Shown piece after piece: positions 36,462 to 48,512 of a stretch of DNA of 64,000 nucleotides (its first letter is position 1; each line of letters starts with the position of its first letter). The notes below the pieces were generated by a model. It did not search any database. It worked only from the letters and a program-made list of their open reading frames with translations, and was not told where the DNA came from. Source of the DNA: Edaphobacter sp. 12200R-103. GTDB taxonomy: Bacteria > Acidobacteriota > Terriglobia > Terriglobales > Acidobacteriaceae. The stretch is from NCBI RefSeq assembly GCF_010093025.1, contig NZ_CP048114.1, forward strand, positions 3,224,001 to 3,288,000, written 5' to 3'. The position numbers and the translations under genes are program-made.

Positions 36462-37794
36462 GTTCGGGCTCCAGCAATTCTTCCAGGTGCGGGTCGCTGA
36501 CGTTCATCAGCGGCCGCTTCATCAACTCGGTAAGGTAGTACGCTCCCCAGATCGAAAGAACGGCAACGGGAACCGTGATGTAAGCGAGGATCCCGTAGTT
36601 CCCCGCCAGGTGCAGGTTTCCGGCAGCGTCCTGGAAGTTCGGCTCGATCAGCCAGAACATATCGAGCGAGCGGGCAAAGATCATCCAGCTGCACAGCCAG
36701 ATCATCTTCGTCTTGTTTCGCTTCAGGTCGCGCGAGAGCAGCAGGGTGAACGGAATCAGCCAGTGGCAGATAAAGTCCAGCGAGCAGATGACCCACCAGC
36801 CGCCCTGAATGCGCGCCAGGTACCAGGGAATTTCGTCCGGAACGTTGCCCGACCAGATGATCAGGAACTCCGCGAAGCAGAGATAGATGTTCAGCATGAC
36901 GAAGGCGAAGGCGAACTTGCCCAGGTCGTGCTGCTCAGTCACACGCAGCAGCGACTTCATCGGCTCAAACCGCGAGAGCAGGATGACCGAGAGGATTCCG
37001 AGCGCGAGGACCTGGTAACCCTGGCCAACCAGGAACTGCAATCCGTAGATCGAAGAGTACCAGGTGACGTCCAATGATTTGATCAGGACGATCGAGATAT
37101 CCGTCAGCAGCACGACGTAGATGAAGATGCCGATACCGGAGAGATTCTCAAACTTGATACGCCAGAAGTCGAAGCTCGACTGCGAGCCGGCGTGCGGGTC
37201 GGCATCGCGCTGCAGCGACCAGCGGTTGAGGAAAACCATAAAGAGCAGCAGGACACCGAAGACGATGGCCATCTGCACCGTCGCCGAGACCGGGCTGAGC
37301 ATGGCATGCTTGGCGTTGGCCGTCAGCATCTGCTCCTTGGTCATCAGGCCCTTGGCGAAGGCCGCCGCGGTTGCCTTGGCGTTGGGATAGGCCGCCCACT
37401 GGTAAAGGTGCTTCATGAAGAACAGGATGGGGACGACCATCAGAGCCACCAGCCACAGGGTCCGGGTCATCGCCTCGAGAGGCCGGCGCAGAACCAGGCC
37501 CCACTTGCCGCCCGAGACATACTGCAGCATCAGCATCGCCAGACCGCCGCCGGCAAAGCCGAAGGAGACCATGAATCCCATCAGGTAGGCCCGCAGGATA
37601 TGGCCCGGGCCGCCCTTGACCATGAGGAAGAGCAGCGAAATCAGCGCGGCGGCTACGCCGACGATCAAAAGCCGGGTCCGCCAGGCCTTGATGGCCTCCT
37701 CGGGCGCGGCAAGCGAGGAAGGAAGCACGCGCGGCCCGTGGTGTCCCGCGTCTCCGTGATGTTCGTGTCCGGAATGTTCGTATCCAGCTGACAT
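36451..37794 (-). CDS. actF: Alternative complex III subunit ActF (NrfD/PsrC-type quinol protein)
   Basis: 447 residues with about ten membrane helices, such as RLLIVGVAAALISLLFLMVKGG, LMVVPILFFMKHLYQWA, IVFGVLLLFMVFLNRW and IFIYVVLLTDISIVLIKSL. In ACIII of Rhodothermus and Flavobacterium two NrfD-type proteins, ActC and ActF, form the membrane core; ActF is the shorter one that has lost iron-sulfur contact and helps in proton movement. An N-terminal His-rich stretch (HSGHEHHGDAGHHG) is typical. It is 34 bases after actE and its stop is overlapped by the next gene. Position and length fit ActF rather than ActC. Confidence 0.92.
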   Translation of the reverse strand: MSAGYEHSGHEHHGDAGHHGPRVLPSSLAAPEEAIKAWRTRLLIVGVAAALISLLFLMVKGGPGHILRAYLMGFMVSFGFAGGGLAMLMLQYVSGGKWGLVLRRPLEAMTRTLWLVALMVVPILFFMKHLYQWAAYPNAKATAAAFAKGLMTKEQMLTANAKHAMLSPVSATVQMAIVFGVLLLFMVFLNRWSLQRDADPHAGSQSSFDFWRIKFENLSGIGIFIYVVLLTDISIVLIKSLDVTWYSSIYGLQFLVGQGYQVLALGILSVILLSRFEPMKSLLRVTEQHDLGKFAFAFVMLNIYLCFAEFLIIWSGNVPDEIPWYLARIQGGWWVICSLDFICHWLIPFTLLLSRDLKRNKTKMIWLCSWMIFARSLDMFWLIEPNFQDAAGNLHLAGNYGILAYITVPVAVLSIWGAYYLTELMKRPLMNVSDPHLEELLEPEHAH

Positions 37795-37828
37795 GCGTTT
37801 TCAGGCCTTCATTCGGAAGCTTCCGAGG

Positions 37829-38638
37829 TTATTTCTTGGGTGCTGCTCCAGGGTTTGCCGCAGGCTGCTTCGCCGCGGGATTTGTGGCCGGCTTGGTAGA
37901 GTCGCTGCCCGGCGCAGGCAACGCAAGGGGTTCATTGTCCGGAGTTCCTGTCACCGCAGTCGCGGGAACATGCCACTCCTGGATGAACGCCGCCGACAAT
38001 CCCTCATGCTCTGCGACTTCGGTAAGAGGTTCGACATGCGCTCCGGCCGGAACGTCTGCCTGCGTCGCGTGCTGGCTCAGCTGCAGGGCGCGGATATAAG
38101 CCGCGATCGCCCAGCGATCCTCCGGCGTCACCTGTGCGGCGTACTCCGGCATCGCGCCGTACCCATAGGTCATCACGTGAAAGAAGTGGCCGAGGGGAGC
38201 ATTCTCCAGCCGGGCAATGTGGAAGTCGCCCGCCTTGGCGTAGCCGCGCTGCACGATCATGCCTTCGCCGTTTCCGACTCGCGAGTGGCACGGGGTGCAG
38301 TAGATGTTATAGCGCTCCTGCCCGCGCTTGAGGACCTCCGTGGTGACCGGGAAGGGAAGTCCGTCGCCTTCCTTGCCATCGACCAGGCCGGTGTAGAAGT
38401 AGGTGTCCTGGCGCAGCTGTTCACGGGCTACCGTGTTTTCCACCTGCGGACGCACCGACCGGCCGTCCGTATAGAGCGTGGTGCCGCGCTGCGGAAAGAA
38501 CTTCGGCTGATCGTGCATGTCCTGGCGGCAGCCGGCCAGAACCATCATGACCGCCATCGAGCCGAACGCCGCCGTAAATCGCGTGAGCTTCTGCACTCTA
38601 CTCCCTGTTTCCTGTTTCCTGTTTCCTGCGGTCTGCAT
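37829..38638 (-). CDS. actE: Alternative complex III subunit ActE (monoheme cytochrome c lipoprotein)
   Basis: 269 residues. The lipobox MVLAGC gives a lipidated cysteine near residue 37, then the heme site IYCTPCHSRVGNGEG (C-x-x-C-H) and a likely axial Met in MPEYAAQV. The C-terminus is a low-complexity Pro/Ala tail. ActE passes electrons out of ACIII towards the oxidase. The ATG at 38638 shares its A with the actD stop (TAATG) and is preceded by GGAGG. A GTG at 38596 with GGGAG upstream would give a shorter, more typical signal; between them lies a heptamer repeat. Periplasmic side, anchored. Confidence 0.92.
   Translation of the reverse strand: MQTAGNRKQETGSRVQKLTRFTAAFGSMAVMMVLAGCRQDMHDQPKFFPQRGTTLYTDGRSVRPQVENTVAREQLRQDTYFYTGLVDGKEGDGLPFPVTTEVLKRGQERYNIYCTPCHSRVGNGEGMIVQRGYAKAGDFHIARLENAPLGHFFHVMTYGYGAMPEYAAQVTPEDRWAIAAYIRALQLSQHATQADVPAGAHVEPLTEVAEHEGLSAAFIQEWHVPATAVTGTPDNEPLALPAPGSDSTKPATNPAAKQPAANPGAAPKK
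38606..38628. repeat. Heptamer tandem repeat at the actE start
   Basis: 3.3 copies of tgtttcc on the plus strand (ggaaaca on the coding strand). It lies between two possible start codons of actE, and a change of one unit would shift the frame set by the upstream ATG but not that of the GTG. Confidence 0.75.
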
Positions 38639-39180
38639 TAGTGATCCACCTCCACCACGGAGACCGCGTGAAACTTCTCGAGAAAGGCCCGGGTCTCAGC
38701 CGGCGAAAACTGCGGATCGTTCGCCTCCAGGCACAGGAAGAACTTGTCGGTCGTCGCCCCGTTCCGGAAGTTCGGTGCATTGAACAGCGGGTGATAAAGC
38801 TGGGGCAGGCCGTTGAGCGCCAGCATTCCGAATCCGGCCGAGAGACCGGAGAACAGAATCGTCCACTCGTAGGCCGGAATGATGAACGCCGGCCAGGAGA
38901 ACAGCGGGCGGCCCGCGATGTTCAGCGGATAGGCCCAGACCGCGATCCAGGTCTCCATCAGGAACGCCGTGGTCACACCCATCAGACCGCCCAGCAGGCA
39001 CACCAGCGGGACGCGGTTCTTATGGAAGTGCAGGGCCTCGGCAGCCTCTTCCACCGGATAGGGCGTGTAGCACTCCATGCGGCGGTATCCTGCGCGGCGC
39101 GCCTCTTCGGTCGCATACACCAGTTCGCCGGGAGTGTTGAACTCCGCCAGCAGGCCGTAGATTCCTTCTCTGCGCGGCAT
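38638..39180 (-). CDS. actD: Alternative complex III subunit ActD (DUF3341)
   Basis: 180 residues with two helices (RVPLVCLLGGLMGVTTAFLMETWIAVWAYPLNIAG; FIIPAYEWTILFSGLSAGFGMLALNG). The N-terminal EFNTPGELVYATEEARRAGYRRMECYTPYPVEE block is the DUF3341 signature. It lies in the membrane next to the NrfD subunits and carries no cofactor. Both joints are one-base overlaps: its ATG shares an A with the actC stop, and its TAA with the actE ATG. The C-terminal codons also supply the GGAGG for actE. Length is normal. Confidence 0.93.
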   Translation of the reverse strand: MPRREGIYGLLAEFNTPGELVYATEEARRAGYRRMECYTPYPVEEAAEALHFHKNRVPLVCLLGGLMGVTTAFLMETWIAVWAYPLNIAGRPLFSWPAFIIPAYEWTILFSGLSAGFGMLALNGLPQLYHPLFNAPNFRNGATTDKFFLCLEANDPQFSPAETRAFLEKFHAVSVVEVDH

Positions 39181-40610
39181 TACGTCGTCTCCTCAATGAC
39201 CGTCTCGGCATCAGGTCCGCGGCGGGTAATCTTGGTCTGCGGAAGCATCATCCGGATCTCAGACATCGGGATCATCGGAGCGAAGCGGGCGAACAGCAGG
39301 AACAGCACCGTGAACAGTCCCCAGGTTCCGATGAAGAGCATGTAGTCCCACTTGGTCGCAACGTAGGTTCCCCAGCTCGAAGGAAGGTAGTCGCGATAGA
39401 GCGAGGTCACGACGATGACGAAGCGCTCGAACCACATACCGATGTTGACGATGAACGAGAGAACGAACAGGAACCCGACGTTCACCCGCAGCTTGCGCGA
39501 CCAGAGCGTGGTCAGCGGAATCGCGATGTTGGTCAGGATCAGCATCCAGTACGCCCACCCCATCGGACCGAACATGCGGTTCCACATCATGAAGAACTCC
39601 CAGTGGCTGGCCGAGTACCAGCTCATGAAGACCTCCATGCCGTAGCCGTAACCCACGATCGAGCCGGTCGCCAGCATGACCTTCGCCATGTTGTCGAGGT
39701 GGCGCAGGGTGACCAGGTCTTCCATGTGGTACCACTTGCGGATCGGGATCGCCAGCGTGAGCACCATCGCAAAGCCCGAGTACACGGCGCCGGCGACGAA
39801 GTAGGGCGGGAAGATCGTTGTGTGCCATCCAGCCAGGGCCGCCACCGCGAAGTCGAAGCTGATGACGGTGTGCACCGAGAGCACCAGGGGGGTCGAAAGG
39901 CCGGCCAGCAGCAGCGAGGCCGTCTCGTACCGGATCCAGTGGCGGGTCGAACCGCGCCAGCCGAGCGAGAGGATGCCGTAGAAGTAGCGGGCCAGCGGCA
40001 GCGTCGCGCGGTCGCGCAGCGTGCCGAAGTCCGGGATCATACCGATGTACCAGAAGACCACCGAGATCGTAGCGTAGGTCGAGACCGCGAAGACGTCCCA
40101 GGCCAGCGGCGAACGCCACTGCGGCCAGACGTTCATCGTGTTCGGATACGGGAAGAGCCAGTATCCCAGCCACGGACGCCCGACGTGGATCAGCGGGAAC
40201 ATGCCGGCGCAGACCACGGCGAAGATCGTCATTGCCTCGGCGAACCGGTTGATCGAGTTACGCCAGGTCTGCTTGAAGAGCAGCAGAATCGCCGAGATCA
40301 GGGTTCCGGCGTGACCGATACCGATCCACCAGACGAAGTTGATGATCGCGAAGCCCCAGGCGCCGGGCATGGTGACGCCCCAGATGCCGACACCCTTCAG
40401 GAACAGCCAGGTGACGGAGATCACGACCAGGGTAGCGATACCGCCCGCCACCACCAGGCCGAAGAACCACCCCAGCGGAGTGTTCGACGTCAGCACCACG
40501 CCGGCGATCTTCTGGGTCACCGACTTGAACGTATGGCCCGGGGCGATGACCGCGTACTCGCCGGTCCGCGGATCGATCATCGGGTCGTTAATGGGTTGTT
40601 TCGTCGCCAT
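39180..40610 (-). CDS. actC: Alternative complex III subunit ActC (NrfD/PsrC-type quinol-oxidising protein)
   Basis: 476 residues with about ten membrane helices (for example [49 protein letters not shown]). The [13 protein letters not shown] and [12 protein letters not shown] segments are the conserved NrfD quinol-site regions. It accepts electrons from menaquinol and hands them to the Fe-S clusters of ActB. Its start abuts the actB stop and its stop overlaps the actD start by one base. It is the longer of the two NrfD subunits of this cluster, as in other ACIII operons. Confidence 0.95.
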   Translation of the reverse strand: [476 protein letters not shown]

Positions 40611-43852
<3,242 letters not shown>

Positions 43853-43856
<4 letters not shown>

Positions 43857-44779
43857 CGGTGGCACGTCTCGCAGCTGGAAAGCTCATTGGCCGAGCGGAT
43901 GTGGTACTGCGCCATCAGGTATTTGCCCAGATCATCCTGCCGGGTGAACTTCTGATAGCTGGCCGGCATCACGATTCCCGAAGGAACGTCGCTTACCGTC
44001 TGTCCCTCGCCCGTAGCCGCGTGCGGCTGCATCTGGGTTCCGCTCTGTCCGTATCCCGCAGAGGAGTTCCTTTCAGAAGGAACCGCGGTTGGGTTCTGCA
44101 TCATCGCCAGCTCCGGCGAAGCCTTGGTCGGGTCGTCGGTGGTGCAGGTCACCGCTCCGGCGGTCGGTCCCCCCTGGCCGGTCGAAGCGCACCAGACCGG
44201 CTTCGAGCTCGAAGGCCCGGCCCACGCCATGTTGTAGATCTCCGAGGTCGGTCGCAGGTTCACGGCTGGATTGCGGTGGCAGTTCAGGCACCACTCCATC
44301 TGCAGCGTGTTCTCCTGGTACATCAAAGGCATCTCATCCACACGGCCATGACAACTGGCGCAGCCGATGCCCTTGTTCACGTGAATGTCGTGATTGAAGT
44401 AAACGTAGTCCGGAAGGTCGTGGACCCGGATCCACTGGATCGAAGCTCCCGTCGCCCAGCTCTCGCGCACCGGCTCGAGATAGTCGGCGTTGGTCCAGAT
44501 CTGCGAGTGGCAGTTGATACAGGTCTTCGTGGGAGGAATTCCGGCGTAGGCCGCCTTCTCCACCTGCGTATGGCAGTACTGGCACTGCAGTCCCAGGCCC
44601 TCCACGTGATGCTTATGGCTGAACGGGATCGGCTGATCGGGTCGCTGACCCTGCCGGGTGACCCACGGGGATCGCTGCAACTCGTTCAGGGCAACGCCGA
44701 GCGCGATGACAATCAGCCCCGTGAGGGCCAGGCTCATACGAGCCAGCGCGTTCGAACTGCGGTCAAAAACTTGCGCCAT
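43853..44779 (-). CDS. actA: Alternative complex III subunit ActA (pentaheme cytochrome c)
   Basis: 308 residues. The five heme sites are all present: CQYCH, CINCH, CASCH, CLNCH and, at the very C-terminus, CETCH. An N-terminal membrane anchor, RMSLALTGLIVIALGVALNEL, precedes the periplasmic cytochrome. The count matches the pentaheme ActA of the Rhodothermus complex. It is the first gene of the ACIII-caa3 transcript; the 860-base gap upstream contains a candidate promoter. Its stop overlaps the actB start by four bases. Start is the ATG at 44779. Confidence 0.95.
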
Positions 44780-44927
44780 GAGTGCTTTCCTGCTTCCTCT
44801 CCACTTCGCCTGTCCTCAGGCCAAGAAGGGGTTCAAGGGGTTTGATTTCTTGGCTGCCTGCGCCGACCAGTCCATGCATCGGCTTGCGACCTCCGCTCTT
44901 GCGAGCCTCAGTCAGAAACTTTCTTCT

Positions 44928-44969
44928 CTCAGAAATTCTGAGTATAGCAGTGGAAAAAGCCATCCCCAA
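44928..44969 (-). promoter_or_regulatory. Candidate act promoter with overlapping palindrome
   Basis: On the minus strand TTGGGG (44964-44969), a 17-base spacer, then TATACT (44941-44946). A 15-base palindrome ctcagaaattctgag (44928-44942) overlaps the end of the -10 region. About 160 bases upstream of the actA ATG. Another palindrome, cgaaatttcg, is at 44993-45002. The -35 match is weak. Confidence 0.5.
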
Positions 44970-45236
44970 CCATCATGGCCGATACTCGAAAACGAAATTT
45001 CGGCGGGAAGGCGATTATCGAAACTCACCAAAACGCCAGCTTTCATGCGGGTGCACAACATCTCGTGCACTCATGAGTTGAGGGGGCTTACTACCACAAT
45101 ATCTACCCTGCCCCAAAGGTATCGCTCTTGTAAATCCGTACCTTTTCAGTCCGAATTACAATTCATCGACCGTTGTTTCCCGCATTGATATATCGGATCA
45201 CGATCCATTGCCGGCGACCTCTCTCCGGCCGGAAAA

Positions 45237-45315
<79 letters not shown>

Positions 45316-45321
45316 TAAGAA

Positions 45322-45494
45322 GTGTCATTCCGAGCGAAGCGGCGCAGCCGCGAAGTCGAGGAACCCCCGCTTTTCTTCAGCCCAGCCACAAATGCCCCCG
45401 GCAGACAGACACCACCGCACCAGGCATCGCAAAATGCGGGGGTTTCTCCACTCCGCAGGACGATAAAACCGTCCCGCTCCGGTCGAAATGACAC
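45322..45494. repeat. Family B palindromic repeat, complete two-arm copy
   Basis: Outer arm gtgtcattccgagcgaagcg and gtcgaggaacccccgc are answered by gcaaaatgcgggggtttctcc and an arm ending cggtcgaaatgacac. The centre holds a cagcccagccac stretch. A second complete copy is at 56046-56230. Confidence 0.85.
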
Positions 45495-45640
45495 ATCGCG
45501 CTGGATCAGGACACACCACGGTGGTTGGACGTGGTGGCTGGAGTGAAACAGAAAAACCTCACCCGGCCATCTACTCCCGCCCCGGTCGCCCTGCCCCTAC
45601 CCCTGGTCCCTGGCCCCTTCACCCTGATACGGTCTTCTTC

Positions 45641-46360
45641 ATGGCTCGACCCATTCGCCGTCCACGCGCGCCCCGGTACGACTCCGCCGCTGCCATCGCC
45701 CAGCTCTCAGCCGCCGACCCGAAGCTCGGCCGCCTGATCGAACGCGCCGGCCCCTTCACTCTTCGGCTCTCCAGCGCACAGTCGCCGTTCGAGGCTCTGG
45801 TCGAATCCATCATCTACCAGCAGCTGCACGGCAAGGCCGCGGCCACCATCCATCAGCGCATGCTCGAAAGCTTTCACGAGATCTGCGGCGTCGGCGCGCA
45901 TCCCTCGGCCCAGCACCTGCTCGACTGCCCCAACGAGCAGCTTCGCGCAGCCGGCCTTTCGAAGAACAAGATGCTCGCCCTCCGCGACCTCGCCGCGAAG
46001 ACACTCGACGGTACCGTCCCTACGCTGGCGCGCATCCGCCGCATGTCCGACGAAGACATCATCGAACACCTGACGCAGGTGCGCGGCATCGGCCGCTGGA
46101 CGGTCGAGATGCTGCTGATCTTTCGCCTGGGCCGCGCTGACGTCCTTCCCGTCTCCGACTACGGCGTGCGCAAGGGCTTCGCCCTCACCTTCCAGGGGCT
46201 CAGCCCGAACAAAAAGGTCGAGCCATCAGACCTTCCCGACGCGGAGACCATGCGCCGACGCGCCCGCAAGTGGGCCCCCTGGCGCTCCATCGCAAGCTGG
46301 TACATGTGGCGGGCCTGCGACCTTGCCAGCGGAAAGCAGGCCCAGACCCTGGGAGCCTGA
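45641..46360 (+). CDS. DNA-3-methyladenine glycosylase, AlkA-like
   Basis: 239 residues from the ATG at 45641. The family's helix-hairpin-helix motif is in VRGIGRWTVEMLLIFRLGRADVLPVSDYGVRKG; the Asp in VSDYGVR is the catalytic residue of AlkA-type glycosylases. SPFEALVESIIYQQLHGKAA is the usual N-terminal segment with the conserved QQ. It removes alkylated bases in base-excision repair and acts in the cytoplasm. It lacks the N-terminal transcription-factor domain of Ada-type proteins. It is transcribed away from the act operon and is convergent with the sulfatase. Confidence 0.92.
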   Translation: MARPIRRPRAPRYDSAAAIAQLSAADPKLGRLIERAGPFTLRLSSAQSPFEALVESIIYQQLHGKAAATIHQRMLESFHEICGVGAHPSAQHLLDCPNEQLRAAGLSKNKMLALRDLAAKTLDGTVPTLARIRRMSDEDIIEHLTQVRGIGRWTVEMLLIFRLGRADVLPVSDYGVRKGFALTFQGLSPNKKVEPSDLPDAETMRRRARKWAPWRSIASWYMWRACDLASGKQAQTLGA

Positions 46361-46386
46361 GCAGGGAAAGCGGCGTTGCGCTCAAT

Positions 46387-46430
46387 AGCATCGTCATGCC
46401 GAGCGCAGCGATGCTTCGGGTCAGAATGAC
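46387..46430. repeat. Palindromic repeat remnant
   Basis: agcatcg (46387-46393) faces cgatgct (46409-46415), followed by the outer-arm end gtcagaatgac. It lies between the convergent AlkA and sulfatase genes. Confidence 0.6.
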
Positions 46431-46477
46431 GAGCAGAAGAGGATGCACCGACCACGCTCCAGATAAAAGAAGCGACC

Positions 46478-47992
46478 TCACGGCCTGTAGGACGGAGGAC
46501 GCAGATTGTCCGGCTCCCACGCCCAGTCCGGAACCGGCAGTCCATTCGGCCGTGGCGAAGCTCCCGGCGGAGTCGTAATGTCGCCCTTGTCCTGTTTCAG
46601 GCTGGCATAAGCCTCGACCACGTTCGGAGGAAACGAAGGGATCTGCGATTCAAGGTCGTCCATCAGTTCCTTGACGAGGTCGGGATGAAACTTCGCCACG
46701 TCATAGCTCTCCGCCGGATCGCGCGCCAGGTTATACAGCTCCGGATGCTGCAACCACGCGCTGCCCCGCGCCCCGGTGGTCCTGTCGTTGATGTAGATCT
46801 CGCCCTTGATGCCCTGTGCGACCCGCAGCTTCCACTCGTCCCTGCGGATGCAGTGCACATCCAGTCCGTGGCCTCCCATGGCGCTGAAGTAGAGCAGCGG
46901 TTTGCGCTTCACCGGACCCGCGCCGCCCAGCAGCACCTTTGAGAAGTCGCCGCCATCCAGCGGCTTCTCCGGCGATTTCAGGCCGCACAGCGAAACCATC
47001 GTAGGCAGCACGTCCAGGTTGGAGCACCACGTATCGACCACCTTGTTCGCGGCGATCGTTCCCGGCCACATCGCCAGGAACGGCACCCGGAAGCCGCCTT
47101 CGAACGTCGATGCCTTGCGCCCGCGCAGCAACCCGGGACTCCCCAGGTACCAGGGGCCGTGATCGCTGGTGAAGCAGATCAGCGTGTCTCCGGTCAGCCC
47201 CTTGCGTTCGATGGCGCGCACCACCTCGCCTACGCTCCAGTCGATCTCGGCAACCGCATCGCCGAAGTCGCCGAACCCTGTCTTGCCACGGAAGCGCTCC
47301 GAAGCACGCGCCGGATCGTGCGGATACGAGAACGCCATGTACAGAAAGAAGGGATTGCCGGCGCTCTGCTCGTCGATGAACTTCACCGCCTCTTCGGTGT
47401 AACGCGGCGTCAGCAGATCGCGGTCCGTGTTCTTTTCGAGAATGGCCGTGTCGCGAAACAGCGGCAGCGGATTCATGTCGTCACTGTAAGGAACTCCATA
47501 AAACGAATCGAAGCCACGGCTGGTCGGCAGAAACTGCGGCGCCTGTCCCAGGTGCCATTTGCCGATCGCCTTGGTCTTGTATCCCGCGCCGTGAAACAGC
47601 TCGGAGAGAAACGTCTCCTCAAGCGAAGTTCCTTCCGTCGGAGCATTGGGAGAAAACGCTCCTGTCGTATTGCTGCGCAGACCATATCGCCCCGTCATCA
47701 CCGCCGCGCGCGAGGCCGAGCAGATGGGATGTCCCGCATTGAAGTGCGTAAAGCGCAGCCCATGTGCAGCCATGCGATCGAGATTCGGCGTCGGCAGCTG
47801 CGAGCCGTAGCAGCCAGGATCTCCGTAGCCCAGGTCGTCGCAGATCATGAAGATCACATTCGGACGCCGGCCCATCCCCGGCTTCAATGCGCCGGCTACC
47901 GCGCTCTCACCCTTCGAAAACGCGAACGAAGGCGCCGAAGCACCTGCAGCAACCCCTGTGGACACAAGGGAAATAAACTTTCGCCGATCCAT
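46478..47992 (-). CDS. Tat-exported type I sulfatase
   Basis: 504 residues from the ATG at 47992, with GGGAG five bases upstream. The N-terminus MDRRKFISLVSTG is a twin-arginine signal. Metal-binding Asp52 and Asp53 lie in NVIFMICDDLGYGD. The formylglycine site is Cys91 in HPICSASRAAVMTGRYG (C-x-A/P-x-R type), and later GKWHLG, HDPA and SDHGPWYLG supply the remaining sulfate-site residues. It should hydrolyse sulfate esters of sugars in the periplasm or outside the cell. A formylglycine-generating enzyme is not in the window. Nearest relatives are arylsulfatase A/N-acetylgalactosamine-6-sulfatase types. Confidence 0.93.
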   Translation of the reverse strand: MDRRKFISLVSTGVAAGASAPSFAFSKGESAVAGALKPGMGRRPNVIFMICDDLGYGDPGCYGSQLPTPNLDRMAAHGLRFTHFNAGHPICSASRAAVMTGRYGLRSNTTGAFSPNAPTEGTSLEETFLSELFHGAGYKTKAIGKWHLGQAPQFLPTSRGFDSFYGVPYSDDMNPLPLFRDTAILEKNTDRDLLTPRYTEEAVKFIDEQSAGNPFFLYMAFSYPHDPARASERFRGKTGFGDFGDAVAEIDWSVGEVVRAIERKGLTGDTLICFTSDHGPWYLGSPGLLRGRKASTFEGGFRVPFLAMWPGTIAANKVVDTWCSNLDVLPTMVSLCGLKSPEKPLDGGDFSKVLLGGAGPVKRKPLLYFSAMGGHGLDVHCIRRDEWKLRVAQGIKGEIYINDRTTGARGSAWLQHPELYNLARDPAESYDVAKFHPDLVKELMDDLESQIPSFPPNVVEAYASLKQDKGDITTPPGASPRPNGLPVPDWAWEPDNLRPPSYRP

Positions 47993-48128
47993 CATCTCTC
48001 CCGAGATCGTTTCCAAAAATAACTATGCGTAAGACTACTCTTCTATCGAGATAGCCCGTAGCGCAGTCGAGCCCTAAAAAGAAGTGCCATCGCCGGGCGG
48101 AGCAGACATAGCAGGCTCTCCACAAGAG

Positions 48129-48187
48129 GTGTCATCCTGAGCGAAGCGCGTCAGCGCGTAGTCGAAGGATCCGCTTCAGGATGACAC
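48129..48187. repeat. Family A palindromic repeat, short copy
   Basis: gtgtcatcctgagcgaagcg and gtcgaaggatccg, then directly ttcaggatgacac: both outer arms with the inner arm and centre missing. First of two repeats in the 520-base divergent gap 47993-48512, where no gene is seen. Confidence 0.75.
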
Positions 48188-48298
48188 TTTTCGATCAGCC
48201 TGCGTTGGATCCGTTCACGACGACAAATCTTTGTACGCGTTTTCGTTAGTGGCGGATTTTTCGTCAAGCTGATGGGGGGGTCTTCGAATCAGGATGGG

Positions 48299-48361
48299 GT
48301 GTCATCCTGAGCGGAGCATCTCGCGGCCGTATCGCGAGACGCGCAGTCGAAGGATCTGCGG
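48299..48361. repeat. Family A palindromic repeat, left half with inner hairpin
   Basis: gtgtcatcctgagcggagc, then ctcgcg and cgcgag facing each other, then gcagtcgaaggatctgcgg. The right half is absent. It is similar to 15280-15334. Confidence 0.7.
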
Positions 48362-48512
48362 TTCGCTCGCCTCGGCACTTCCGTCCGCTCCTTCTCCACA
48401 AGCGTTCCCAAAATACGATCGGCATCCGAGTGTCACCCTGTTAAAAATCTTCGGCAATTCATCCCTTCTTCCTCACCAACCCCCGCGCCTGCAATAGCCT
48501 CTAAGTGAGGAC

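Noticed and set aside
45322..45546. Short frames giving peptides such as MSFRAKRRSREVEEPP
   Set aside because: They are translations of palindromic repeat arms, recur wherever the repeat occurs, and lack ribosome sites or family support.
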